From NCBI RefSeq assembly GCF_963966145.1, contig NC_091046.1:39494001-39558000 (forward strand): a stretch of 64,000 nucleotides of DNA, read 5' to 3'. The notes below the pieces were generated by a model. That model saw only the letters and a list, made by a program, of their open reading frames with translations, searched no databases and was not told the DNA's origin. Each line of letters starts with the position of its first letter. Within the stretch, counting starts at the first letter, position 1. The DNA comes from Tenebrio molitor. Lineage: Eukaryota; Arthropoda; Insecta; Coleoptera; Tenebrionidae. A program made the position numbers and the translations under genes. Of the stretch, positions 1-12,684 are shown one piece after another.

Positions 1-3000
1 CAGTTTAGTAATTTTGAATTTCCTAACTTGGCAATTTAGCTTGACTCGGCAAATTGACAAATTCAAATTATTTTCTATAATTTCAAACAAATCAAAGAAA
101 ATATGTAGTCTGATTTGAATTCCGAGGATGACCTAGTTTAACAATGTTTTACACCATGTTGAAGACTGAGTTTTATAATTTGTTGTTGATGTTTCACGAA
201 ATAGCAATTTTCTTTTACCATAACCTCAATCTCTTGTTTTTAACTCTTTTTTTAACTAGAATTTGCTTATACTCTGAATCCTGGTTATGAATTTGTGTGT
301 ACAATGTGCACCAACAAATTAAAAATGACACTGGCAGCACGGATGTCGTTGAAAACGACTATATATCTTCCAGGCTTTATGGGAGCATCTCGAAAATCAA
401 AATAGGTAACGAAAAAATTTTTTGGCGTTCTACAAAGGTCATAACTTCCCTTGCATTCGGGAGAGGATTTCACCCTTTAAATACTTTTTGTGGAAGTTGT
501 TACTTTGGACTGGACTACAAAAAACATTGTTTCCAGAGGTAAAGTAACCCTTCTTGTCAGTGGAACGGTTTATGTATCTGTTTAAGTTGTTGTATGTCGC
601 CAGAGAGTCGAATTTTTCACACAGAAAAAAAAATTACTGCCAATAAGTGAGCTAATAACGAGGTGGATAACATGTGACTTTTTCGACTGGTCACCGCTTT
701 GGTCACGAACAAAAACCAACCACACGAGAAATTTCGTTAATTCGTTCCGTATAACTGTGCGGTTCAAGTAGGAAATTCCCGTTTAATAACTTGTACTTAC
801 ACTACGAACTTAACTGTAGATTTCATCATCGACAGAACGTTTAAGCGACAATTATTATCTCAGACCACAGAACGAACAGAAGTGTCAGGAAAAAAGTCGT
901 CGAAGACGAGGCCAGTGTGAGAAAGACGAAAGCGGTCGCTTTGATACTGCAGCAATAAAACATTGACAATTTGACATGCCAACAGCAATCCATTACCTGA
1001 AATGGTAATTATGATGGGAAATGCTGTTTAACATAAAAAGAACAGAGGGACAATGTTGCATGTCGGACCTTTCGCATACAACATTTATGTTGATTAACAG
1101 CATATATGTAGAGCTAGATGTATTATAATGAACGAGCAATACGACGCCTGGTTGGTTTAGCAAAACTGATGGATGTACTCATTGTTGACGTATTTTATTT
1201 AGTTTATGAATGGAGGCAATACGGCATGTCAGGTTTTTACGCTCCGTTCGCTACTTTGTCATGGACGCTGCAGCATTTACACCATCCATTCCTATTCGAA
1301 ACGTTGCACTTTATTGTTCTCCGGCACTTTGGCAGCATTAAGAGTCTCCACAAGACCGCGATTATATCACATAAATCACAATCTAATAACGAATCAGTTC
1401 AAGTGAAACGGTCCCTTTTACAGCCGGTAAACTCATCACCTTCTAAACTCCCGTAAATAGTATTTTCGTGTTTCGAACCCTCCACCTTCCCCGATTCGCC
1501 GCCATCTGACTCACATCTTCGTATCTATCATGCGAAATTATGGCGAGGGGGTTAAACCGCTCGGCTTTCCTTTGGCTATTTATAGATAGCACATCAAGTC
1601 GAGGGTTTAAAGCTAATTTTGCTCGTGATGAAAGGAGAAACGAGGGAGAAGGAAGTGTCTGATGAATCATGCGTTTATTCCGGGGAGACGCCACGTGGTT
1701 CGCCAGCACCGGCGTCGGGGCGGTTTTTCTCGATCTACACAAATATTTAAAGGGAAAGTTTCCTTTACAGATGTTGCTCTCGAGCCACGAAAATTTACTA
1801 CTTATGGATGTACAATGTAGACGTACACTTTCATGGACTCGCCTCCGAACAGAAAGCTCGCTCAACATCTAAGATTTTTATTTTTCCTGCCGTAAACACT
1901 CGTTCCTGTTAAAGAGACACATTTCACACTCGACTGAAATTTTCAATCTTCACTTTTCTTAGTCGGAAAAGGTAGCAAGCAACAAAGTTTTATTAACAAT
2001 GACGGACAGAAGAAAAATCTTCTACCTCTCTTGTTTTCCCGATTTTGACACGTTCAGCCGTATTAATTAAGCAACTAAGTAAATAGCACTTTTAAGAGTA
2101 GAAAAAATAATCAAAATATCACATTTTGTTATGTCGGAGTTTTGGTGCTCAAGGGGTGTTCGCTACTTCGGTAGGATCCGGCTCAGTCTGCGATTGTGAT
2201 TTCAGTCTTGTACATATTCTTGTAAAACAAACATTTGCTAAACAAGACGCATTTTCATTGCTCACGCAAAACTGGCAATAAAATTTACAGTTAGGCTACA
2301 AACCCTACCACATTTCTTATTCGAATAAAAACCTTGACTCGGCCTTCACCTTTCATTTTGTTTGGCTCCTTACAAGTTAAATTATAGTAAGGAAAATTCA
2401 ATAAGTAAATTAAGCAAATTAAAATAAAGCTTTTCTCCAACATCGCTTATGAAAATGATACTTCCATCACTCAATTTAGTGAGGAAAATAGGCCTTTGCA
2501 TCACTAGTGAGGAAAATGGAGAAAGTAAATTCACTAATGAGGAAAATTTATTTAACAATCTACTACATTAACAATCTACTACCTACTTATTAATATAAAA
2601 AAATTAAAACACTGTTACTTGCATTAATTGAAACTCCAGATCCGGAAGATTAAAAAAATAGGGGAGTAAAATAATTATCAAGAAATTTAAAAAATTGGAA
2701 AAAATAGTATATGTACATACTAATTTACAGCGATGGAAATAAAAAAAATTCTACGACTGTTAAAAAACTGTACTACTAAACATATTTCATTATTTCTGGT
2801 GCATAAAACATCTGTTCATGGTAATGATGAAAAAAAGTGCCGCAGCGTTATGCAAATACATGCACCGAAATAGCTGAAGAATAACTGCACTGAAAACTCT
2901 GGCGATCTTGGTTTTAGAAAAGTCAAATTTTAGGTTTCTGTTTTTAATTTTTAATTGGAGACAGTCATACAAAAAATATTGTGTGGAAGTCGTGCATAAA

Positions 3001-3646
3001 GTAAATCTTTTTTCAGACAACATGAGATTGCTGCACTCACCTACGTATCGTCAAGGTAAAATTTTCTCAGTTTTGTCTGCATTTTCAAAATCAAATTTAA
3101 ATAACAGAGAAGTCCAACTTCTCTTAATTTAATTTCTGATGAAACTGACCAAAACAATGACTTTTTTAAGGAGCTTCGGTAATTATTTTTTTTTTTACTT
3201 TTAGACGTTCAATTAAGTCACAATTCTTAATTTCCCTGGAAAAATATATACAGAGTGCTCCAAAATTCGTGATGAAATAACACTCTAAATATTTTTTGCT
3301 CCTATTCAAAACCTACCACTCTCAGGTAGTGTATATTTTGCATTAATGTGATATTCTTCATTTCTATTATCATATTCATCTTTTTGAAAAAAAAAATCAT
3401 GATTCTTCTGTGGCCTCCAGGGGCTCAGGTGCTTTGTTTTTACGAGTTTCTACCACTTTCTTGCTATTTTGCTTTCAAATCATACTTTTTTCTCCTCACT
3501 TTTTTTTGTATACCGTTCAAATAACCTATTTCTTCTATCATTATTATTAACACTACACTGAAAATAAAAACGTAAACGATTATTAATTATTTTTATTCAT
3601 CAAAATTTACTGTCTTTTATTAGATTAAAGAGATTAAAAATGCATA
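1..3646. other. AT-rich non-coding stretch
   Basis: No supported gene. A 141-codon open frame on the minus strand at 1443-1868 lies in a locally GC-richer patch but has no recognisable domain. At 2470-2545 the phrase 'TGAGGAAAAT' recurs three times with 'CACTA' before it, a degenerate short repeat. At 3251 a sequence beginning CAGAGTGCTCCAAAATTC looks like the end of an inverted-repeat element, but I could not find its partner. Confidence 0.6.
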
Positions 3647-3884
3647 TATCGGGCCTTCAAATGAAATCCTAAACTGGGAAGGCGTTGAAAACCGTTGAAA
3701 ACCTAAAATTTATAAACAAAAAAATCTTTGTATTTTTGTTTCTTCCTTTGCAATGTTTTACATTAAAAATAGAATAACTAACAATTCCTATCTTCGAGGC
3801 GGGAGATTCAAACTTTACACTGTTCCAACTGCTATACTTTTTTCAACGCCTACTCTGCTCACATTTTCATTTGAACGCATGATA
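3647..3884 (+). mobile_element. Short inverted-repeat element, family F, copy 1
   Basis: This is a non-autonomous element of about 238 bp. The left end reads TATCGGGCCTTCAAATGAAA and the right end is its imperfect reverse complement (TTTTCATTTGAACGCATGAT). Both ends carry an inner 'GGCGTTGAAAA' block about 35 bp in. It is preceded by TA, consistent with TA target choice; the right TA is not intact. A second copy lies at 40862-41215 in the opposite orientation, and the internal sequence (around 3728-3830) aligns with the reverse complement of 40890-41080. There is no coding sequence. The ends resemble family E. Confidence 0.8.
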
Positions 3885-6800
3885 CTTCCATGTTTCTAAT
3901 AACCACATTTTTTAATTCTTTTTTAGTTCTCTCACAAAATGCTCAACTATTGAAATATTTTTTTGTCCCATTGTTGATTAAATATCGTTCTCCTCCTGCG
4001 AAAAGATCACTTTCCATTATTCAATGAATCGGTCTTGGAGAATAACTCAACGTAAAGTTCTGAAAGAGTTCACACGTTTTTCTATCGATTCTCTCCTTTT
4101 TTATTACGAGAAGCAAGCCACTGAAGTCTTCATTATTCACACAATCGCAAATTTCTGAATGTCATTGCGATGCCTTAACAATTAGCGCGGCATTACGATC
4201 GCATTATTTAAGAACATGAAAAATTCATTCTCGTCGGAATCTGTTCGCCATCAAATGGTTCTCGAGCCCCGAATTATCTTACATCTGCAAGCTGAATTCC
4301 CGTGTTAACGTGCCATCAAAGTGAATCACTAATACGAGATTAAGAGCTAACACACTGTAATCACATGCGAAATGCTGAATTCGTTTATGCTACTGGCCTA
4401 TTAATTTTGCAAAATTTATCTTCCATGTGTAATTCCGTCAGACGAAATGTCTCTCTATATCGGACAAGTGAAGAACCACTTCTCTCGTTTATTTGACTCA
4501 AAAACAAGTCATGAATTTTTACAATTACCGCCAAAATTGCAGCAACTTATTCCGGTGTATTGTCTACATCCACCCACTCATACAAAAAGCGTGAGATCGA
4601 TAATAAAATTTATATTTTATCTGTGTCACATGTCGTCTTTAAAACATATGTTTTTACGCTCAAGCCCTCTAGATAATTGTAAACAACTTCCAAAATCTCC
4701 TTCATTTCCGCTCCTCGTTTCCTTTGTTACTGCCATCGGTATCACGCGATGGAGAGCACATTCTCCCTTTCCTTATTGATGTTGATTCGGATTTCATTCG
4801 ACATATTCTCCGCAGAAGTTTAAAAAAAAAACGAAAACCCTCAACAAAAGCGCTGGGGAATTACATCTACGGATGCCAACGATTTTTCCGAATTCCGAGA
4901 TTTGTGTAGCACGTGATAATTTCCGGTGGCTCTATTTGGCACTCCTGCCTCAACAATGAATAATAATGACAGTAGAGCAGTCAACGAACAAAACAAAAAG
5001 TGCCTTCTGTCATCGGAGGGGCGCCCGAATTTCGAACTTGGCGGACATAAACAGGAAATCTGTTTTAGACAGAGCGGCGCCGTAAATTAAGTCCTTTTTT
5101 TAATCTAGAATGACGTGCGGGGGTTTTTAAAATATGAATGAACCGAATGTCAGCACTGAAAGACTGGACTGGTTTGGGTCGTAAAAGTGAAAAATATCCA
5201 CCCGTCCGTCGTCCTCGACCTCTTGCACTCCGCGTTCCATTTCGAGTAGGACGAAGAGGGAAGGCGACGTGTGAAGAGGATTTTTTCCGAAACCGAATTG
5301 TACACAGATTATAAGAACAAAAGATCGCTCGTCACTAGCGCCCTGTTTTTCGAGTAATTAAGGGAGAATGTGGTGTCATCTATCATTTTTTACGCCGCAC
5401 AATAGGGGTGTGTAATAATGTTGTCCGAAATTAGGCCGGTTTAATTTTTCTTTAAAGTCTTGATTGATTCGACCAATTTCAAAACGTCCACCTGGTTCAA
5501 AATTCGAAAATCGTCACGAGCAATTGGGCGCAGTGTTAATTGCTATCGACAGCTATGGTCCAGCGTGACGAAACAAACAAAAAGTTTAAATATGCAATTC
5601 GCATCGTGGTGGTGCAGTTTGAAATTGAAATATTGGCAGGATATTACATGATAATAAAGCCAATTAGTAATCCTGGACCGAAATAATTAAACTTTAATTA
5701 TTTTCACAGATGACTAGTCATATCATTTCGAATATTGATACAGAAATTGGCGTTGCCGGCATTAAATAACTGCCGATGATATTTCAACTCGAATTTTAAC
5801 TAAAGATAATTGCAATTTGTGCAAGTGGGAATGTTTCAGTCTAATCGACTCGTGTTTGTCCATGCTTCGATTATTGACTCTGAGGAGGTGGAAAGTTGGC
5901 TGCACTACAAGTGCATGAAATTATTGTCGTTTAAACTGGTTAATGTAACCGCGAAAAAATAAATAAGACTGGTTGGACTAGAAGCTGTTTTGCCAGCTTA
6001 CAAGATCAGAATCACGTCTGATCAACTTTGCAGAATTTGATCCAGAGGTTTAATCAAGGCTTAGTAAAAATGATCTAGGTGCAGGAACTCGTCGACGATT
6101 AATTAATGTAGCGTCTTGCATGTCGGTTAAGTAATTAATGAAACCTCGACAAGGAGGAAATCCACGCGGTGCAGTTTGCAGGAATTAAATGTATTATTGT
6201 GTGATTGCTACTTCCGCACTTTGAACAAAAAAATACATATTCGCTAAGTTTAGACTGGTTGTTTGTGTTCGTCGGTTGGCAGAATAATTTATTTGAATTA
6301 GTCGGTTGCTGCTATGCCTCTAGAATTATAGTTTCGAGAAATTACTGGAATTAATGATTCTTCCTAGTAATCTCCGCGCTCTGTTATTGAATTCTGGGAC
6401 GTTTAGCTTACTATTTAATGCTAATTTGTTTTGGTGGGATATTTAATTCGCGACTGAGAGTTCACTCTATTTCGGGATTTCTGCTTTTATTGGTCTATCT
6501 GCTTTATAAATTGTTGTCACGTTGCCAAATTTTCTACATTGTTCTAAATTTTCAGAATCAAAGACCTATTTGCTTATTTCAGTGTATAGTAAACCGTACT
6601 TGTAGAGTTGTAATGTCGATCGGCGGAGGATCACCCAAAAGGGATGTTGCCGAAGGCGGCCCAAACAATCAAAAAATTTATAAATTATCATTTATATTAT
6701 GTTTTTGTGTTCTGTTCTATTGTGTCTCATGTATGTTTCGCCAGTCATAATATTTTTGCTGTTTATTTCTTCGGCAGCCATTAGCTATTATTATTATTTG

Positions 6801-7090
6801 GTTTATTCTTGATAATGATAATTGAACGCTTTACAGAATTTATTACAAATGTGGGACATTTGATATGAAGTCTGCGATTTTATAAACCCTCCAAGAACTA
6901 TCGTTAGATATAAAAAATTTCATCAAAGGCCAATGACAATAACAGCAACATGTCTGGTAGATCCTCTGGTCTGCAGGAAAGACAAATTTCCATGTTCTGC
7001 TCATTGCCTTAATTTAACTAATTGTCAAGTAGTTGTATAATATCTTTTCTCAGTATCAACTCAAAGATGTCAAGTTATGGAACAAAATTG
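3885..7090. other. Non-coding stretch
   Basis: I see no gene. Short unrecognised open frames occur (for example 4447-4779 plus and 6418-6750 plus) without motifs. The segment at 5000-5300 is GC-richer and could be conserved non-coding DNA. Tandem ATT occurs near 6790. Confidence 0.55.
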
Positions 7091-7354
7091 GTAGAAGGTG
7101 TTGAATTCTCTCGTGGACTGTGACCTTGGAAATATCTGCGCGAAGTTGGAGCGATAAACCAGTGAAAAATCTGTAAATGAAAACTGAAAACGTCGACTAC
7201 TTTAGATGCAAATAGACGAGAAAGAGAAGATACTAACCACTAATCACTAACGTAAGGAATGCCGATGTTTTCCGGTCGGTTTGTAGCGCCGACTTGAGAC
7301 CGATATTCGCGCAGATATGACTCATAGCCCGTGAGAAAATCCAACACCTTTAAC
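7091..7354 (+). mobile_element. Short inverted-repeat element, family M, copy 1
   Basis: This element is about 264 bp with terminal inverted repeats of roughly 30 bp. The left end begins GTAGAAGGTGTTGAATTCTC; the right end (GAGAAAATCCAACACC) is its complement. The interior matches copy 3 at 45172-45431 in the same orientation and copy 2 at 32391-32647 in reverse, including the block 'CTGAAAACGTCGACTACTTT'. It has no coding capacity, so it would depend on a transposase supplied elsewhere. Confidence 0.82.
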
Positions 7355-10300
7355 GTGTTGAGGCAAAGAACGACAAAGGCAACATCATTGCACTATAAAT
7401 AGAAAGTAGATCATAAGGGAAAAATATGATTGTCGCCTGTTCCAATGTACAAATTTGTACACAGTTCACTCTAAAGAAAGATAAAAATGATTTGCGAAAT
7501 AATATAATAAGCAATTTGACTTTGTTGTCAGTAAGATAACAATTTTGAGACACTTTAGATTTTCATCAGAATATCGCAAAAGTTCTAAATTAAATCACTT
7601 ACGTGGCAGTTCTGTACACGTAACATTTCATTCCCTCACGTACGTAATTGTTTATTTACATTATTTAAAATTATACCCACATTATATTTTATTTTATCTT
7701 TAAAAGTTTTGCGTTTACATCAATTAACAGGGGCGCTTTGGCTTTGATTGATATAGCCTAGAGCGCTAAGAACCTATAATCCGCAGCTGATGTCAATCAA
7801 GGCAGTTCTTCAACGTAATTTCTAATATAAGTGTTTTATTTTGATTAAAAAGCAAAGAACGTCCTCTTGCGTAAATGAAAACGCAAAAAGGAACGTACTC
7901 AAGATAAAATTTTCTTGGAATTGAAGTTATTACAATTTAGTCAATTTCAATGTGGGATATTTGGCCGGAGGTAGGAAACTAATACAATTTCCATAAAATG
8001 TAAAAGTTTTTTGAAGTTCGTACATCAAAACAAAATAATATGATGAAGTAATACTGGAAATTAAAAGAGATTGAAGTGAAACCTTCAAAGGATAGTAGGT
8101 AGTTCATTCCATTATATATTTCCACACACAGTGCATTTTGTTTTAATAAAACTAACAGCACTCCTTTGAAAATAACATTTAGTAAGTAGGTACATTAATT
8201 TTTATGACATAATCGATTTTTTTTTCAGAATGTTTCAAAAGTAACATTTAAAGTACGAATAAAAATGAATACAACTGACACAGGATACTGGTTTCACTTT
8301 TATACCGTCTCTGCCAAAACCTTTTCGTGGACTCTCAAAAATGTATTTCCTTACTGTGTTAAAGTTTCTTGAATGACATAAGTAACGTCACAGTTGCACC
8401 TCTGTAATTAGCTTTTTGTGCACTGTTCATCCCTTCTGCTTGGCGTTATTTCCGTGCGCGACTCTTTGCTAAATATAACCGGAGATTTAGTCCTGAACAA
8501 ATATAGGAAGCGTAATTTTTATAAGTTCGTCAACCCTATATCCTGTCTTTCCCCTAACGGTATCTTTGGGGAGATACGTAAGACCATATTCGCGATCCCC
8601 TTACAGAAAGGATCACTTTGTATAATTGAGAATTATTATAATACTCGAGGCTGACGACAAACCGTATCTCTACAGTAGATATAAACTTTGATGAATCCGT
8701 TGATATTTCGCTTTGATCATGCCTTATGCTTTGTTGAATAATTAATGCCATTTGTTCGCAAAAGAGGACACTTTTGATTGAATTAATCATTAAGACTGTC
8801 ACTACATTGGTGCAAAGTTTTTCTCCGCCTCGAAGAAATACTCGATGGACCTTCCATTAAATTCTTTATTTAAATTAAATTATAGATAATACGCTTTCGT
8901 TGCAACAATGGTTCTGTTCTTAAGGAATTAATTGTCCTTTAAAAGTGCTTAAAATTGCATGCAGTAAATTCCCTCGCGGCAGTTCTTAATTCACCCACCA
9001 GCAACTTAAAACGGGACAATTCCTTATTGTAGAGCTGAATATTTTAATCTTTTTATTTCCCATCAGCAGGATAAGCAATTGGGGCGTATTCGCGCCGGTG
9101 GGAGGATTTAGTTAAAATTCCTAAATACCGGTTTATGCAGCTCAGAGACGGTCGCTTCCAAATTTTTACCAAAATTATTTTTTCTTTTATTCTCGAATCA
9201 ATACCGGTATTCTTCGGCCCACGATTATCTCTTAACAACCAAAAACACTCAAGTCTGCGGCCATTGGAATCAGTTTTCGAGTTTTAAGGTTATGTTGCGT
9301 CGTACATAATGTCATAATGTCCCTGACTGACACTTTGTGTGTTAAATAAGTAATTAAAATCTAATCCAAGAACCAACAAGAACTGAAGAAACTTATAATA
9401 GTCTCCTTTTTACACTTTATGTATGCACCTTATTGTCGTTAGGTTGGTACTAATTTGGGAAATAATTTCGAAATGGCAGTAAAAATAGAACAAATCTGTG
9501 GCTGCAGCATTTAACAACGATTTTAAAACCTTTTGTAGCATTCACGAATGATATGTTATTCGAAACCCGCATGCGGTGATTTGTTTAGGTTTGGTAAAAC
9601 ATAACCTCAAACTTATTTTTAGAATCTGTCAACTTGACCGCGATGGGAAGCGTCAAGAGTCGTTCACCTCTGTAATTTGTCTTTGGCCCCTCGAATCGTC
9701 ACCCCTGTTGTCGGTGCTGTTTAAAATTGCAGGTAAGTCCTTATGAGGATCCCCGAGTGCTGTGGGGCACGACCCCGCCGGTCCAGTCCCAATAGACGCA
9801 TTGAAACTGTCAACCTTCACCATTTCTAGCACGTGTCGTGTAATTCAGCAGCAGTGACTTGTGAACACGGATATTGAAATGCCACTTAAACTTTATATCA
9901 AATTCACAAGTGATTCACGGAACCAATTTGTGCACTGTAAAGACATTTATTGATATAAATGTGCTCCATATTAGTTGTACACCATCGTCTTGCAGCCGCA
10001 AGACACGTAGGCCGCAACATCGATCCAAGAATTAATGCAGCGCTCCTCCAAACCTTTGCAACTAATAGCGCTTCCGTTCTGGTACCTGAGGGATAATAAT
10101 GCCCCTGCGTTACCCCCGAAACCGCAACGATTATTAGACAGCTAAGTAGGGTATCTTTTCAAGAAATGCACCAAGGATGCTATCAAGATGGAATAAAAAT
10201 AAACGAAGGGTGTGGGAGGGGACGGATGTGTCGGTACATAAAGAATCGATCACGATTGCCGATTTTATAAGTAACGAGCGGTCTGTTATTATGGGCGATG

Positions 10301-11225
10301 CATACAGGCACGATCTGGTGGTTTTATGGTCGTCAATTCGTAACTGCATCACAACAAGGTGTTCGCCACGAGAAAAGAACATTTCGGGGGTCCAAGTTTA
10401 CCACTAAGCTTACATTTCAGCAACATTCCTTTCTGCTCGATCTGCTCAAAATAAAAACTATGAGTAACCAACGACCGCAAGAAGTATCACATACTGAGTG
10501 TCGCCAACAATTTCGATGAGACAAACAGGAAAAGCCTGTGATAGTTATGTTACACAGGCGACGGCTTCGTAATCTCGAGAATACGAAGACAACAAAAAAC
10601 TGAAAAACCATAACATTTTTTGAGTTAGAAAACATAATTTATATACGATCGTGTGATGTATTCCACTCATTCCGCTCATTTCAGACATGTGATGGTTTAG
10701 TTTACCGCACGCTATGCTGTAAAGTAAATACAGGAAAAATCTAAAGAAAATTAAACCTGCTAATTGATATTTGACTTGTGATTTTTCAGAGACGAGAACT
10801 AAAATAACGACTGACGTCGCTACTTCTATGTCTGAGGGCAGATCTTCGTTTCAAGAATTCATTCTCGCATTGCAAACTTACGCAAAATCTAAAATCCAAA
10901 TTTTGCTTATTATTATTTTCATGTTGAATGGAATTTTTATTCTAATGAAGATATGACGACTTTAAAATAATCTAAATGGTTTTACTCAAAACGTAGAACA
11001 CTACACACTTTATGTGATTACACAAATTCAGGAGAGCCTCGTTGTACAAACTTCACATGCGTGCTACATTCATGTCTAGATCCCACTAGTGGCCCAAATA
11101 ATTAATGCAGTAACAAAAGAGATAGATTTTTTCCTATGCTTTAAGAGGAAGCAGATTTTTACACCGTTTTTAACTTTTTTGGAAAAGGTGAAAAAGAAGA
11201 AAAACTCTTGTAGTAGGAGCGAGTC
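7355..11225. other. Non-coding stretch with a splice-like junction
   Basis: No supported gene. It contains the AG/GTAAGT junction listed separately at 9731-9738. Open frames here (for example 10134-10382 minus, 10177-10407 plus) overlap one another on both strands and show no domain. Confidence 0.5.
9731..9738 (+). promoter_or_regulatory. Candidate recursive splice point (AG/GTAAGT)
   Basis: The sequence TTGCAG is followed immediately by GTAAGTCC, a 3' splice site directly abutting a strong 5' splice site. This zero-length-exon arrangement is known from very long insect introns. The tract upstream is only moderately pyrimidine-rich (CCCCTGTTGTCGGTGCTGTT, then AAAATTGCAG), which weakens the call. 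If real, it would mean a gene transcribed on the plus strand spans this position. This is inference from eight bases plus context. Confidence 0.25.
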
Positions 11226-11805
11226 CATTTTCAAAGTTTCCCTCTTTCACTCTCAGCCTATTCCTCTTGCATTCTTCCCTCCTCACTATGTAACCTGCCG
11301 TAACTCTGTCCATTCTTAGCAACCCTCTCAAATATTTTTCTTGCACTTTCTCTGCTTCTTCCTGTTTCTTCCATCCCCAGATCTCTGCCTCGAACATCAA
11401 TATACTCTCTATCATGCTGTCAAACATCATCATTCTCCTCCTGAAATCACTTCTCCACTTTCTCTTTCATATTCCCCAAACACATCCCACTACCTTGTTT
11501 GCTTTCCTCACTATCTCTCTGACATGTGCCTTATCCGTGACTCTTTCTTTGAATGTGAAACCCAAGTATTTGAACTCATTTACATTTATATTTTCCTTCC
11601 TTCCCAGTTCCACTCATTCTCTTCACCCTTCCTCTTTCTCATATTGAACACCATCATCTTTGTCTTCTCAACATTCACTTCTATAGCTTAATCTTCCTCA
11701 CATACTTTTCCAGGCTCTTCATCATTTCTTTCATCTCTCTTTCACTCTTTGCCACAATTACCAAGTCATCCGTAAACGCCAGGCTCCAAGCTTTCTCTCT
11801 TTATA
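11226..11805 (-). pseudogene. Non-LTR retrotransposon reverse-transcriptase fragment (copy 1)
   Basis: On the minus strand this encodes the end of a LINE reverse-transcriptase domain. The catalytic-box remnant 'LAFTDDLVIVAKSE' is near 11762-11790 (F-T-D-D where F/Y-A-D-D is usual). It is followed by 'NVEKTKMMVF', 'NEFKYLGFTF' and then 'AEIWGWKKQEEAEKVQEKYL'. Two frameshifts, near 11688 and 11592, break the frame, so it is dead. The 3' side stops near 11226 in the middle of the region that continues in copy 2 at 59398-60183. The two copies share the coding string for 'EECKRNRLR' almost base for base. Both the start (N-terminal RT, endonuclease) and the end (zinc knuckle, 3' UTR) are missing. 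Insect LINEs with this C-terminal arrangement are common; I do not assign a clade. Confidence 0.9.
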
Positions 11806-12454
11806 GATGATGTTAAAAATACACTGTTATTCGTAAGGTTAAACCATTTCTACATTTTGATTCATTTTCAATTTTGATTAATTTAAACTTTTTCCATCTC
11901 TCCAGAAAAGCGTTGTTTTTGCTATTTAAGAGAAGCGATTTCTTTGAATCAGTGGATACAGTTAACTCTGTTTGCTAGAAAGCCTTATTTTTCACAATAC
12001 AGAAGAAGAGAATATGAAAAAGATAATAATCTAGATGAAGTTGATGAAGAAATATGGAAAAAAAAGAAAGTTTACGAGTAATGTTGGATAAGTTAACATT
12101 TTTGAAGATTTCAAAAGGAAAGGTGAACAGAAAGCGAAAGTAAGAGGCAAAAAATGACAAAAACTGGATAAAGGCTAATAAATTCAAAAAAATACATATG
12201 TATTTTCTGTGTTTATGTATCACATGATGAGCTTTACATGAGTGGTGATGATATATTTATTTCCAATAAAGGAAATGAGAGAATACGTGGGATGGTGTGA
12301 GCAGCTTTGGAATTTAATTGATATAAGTTTACAGGAACTGAAAAAAAATTATAGAACTAATAGCATTAGGGAAAAATAAAGAATATGAAGCAAATGGAAC
12401 TACAGATGATCAATTTTTTCACCTATAATGAAATTAAAGTGCTTGCCCGAAATA
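11806..12454. other. AT-rich interval between LINE fragment and family H
   Basis: No gene can be supported. A plus-strand frame from about 11888 to 12081 is open for some 65 codons and ends in an acidic then lysine-rich stretch (NNLDEVDEEIWKKKK). I do not recognise it, and it has no start context or splice sites that I trust. Confidence 0.4.
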
Positions 12455-12684
12455 CGGGTGATCAAGAAGGACTGTTTAAGTTGGTAACACTGGATCGTAT
12501 TTTAAATCGTATAACAGGAGTAACTTCCGGTTGTTGGTGGCTTGTCGTTGTTAATGCTATACCTATATCAGATATTTGTCAAATAAACCAACAAAACATA
12601 TCCAGTTGCAGTGTTATAAATAACCGAATTAAGAAAATTTCTTAATTGTACTGCCAACTTAAACAGTCCTTCTTGATCACCCGG
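12455..12684. mobile_element. Short inverted-repeat element, family H
   Basis: A 230-bp element with nearly perfect terminal inverted repeats of about 35 bp. The left end begins CGGGTGATCAAGAAGGACTG and continues with TTTAAGTTGG; the right end is its reverse complement with one extra C. TA lies directly outside each end (12453-12454 and 12685-12686), as expected for a TA target-site duplication. There is no coding capacity, and the open frame running across it is incidental. Confidence 0.87.

Noticed and set aside
1443..1868. Minus-strand 141-codon frame
   Set aside because: No motif and no splice context; the length is within what chance gives in 64 kb, especially in a GC-richer patch.
3251..3290. 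CAGAGTGCTCCAAAATTC as an element terminus
   Set aside because: No matching inverted end was found nearby, so an element cannot be delimited.
11341..11691. Plus-strand open frame of 116 codons, Ser/Phe/Leu-rich
   Set aside because: Antisense shadow of the reverse-transcriptase fragment on the minus strand.
12385..12645. Plus-strand 86-codon frame
   Set aside because: It runs across the left inverted repeat of element H, so it is not an independent coding unit.
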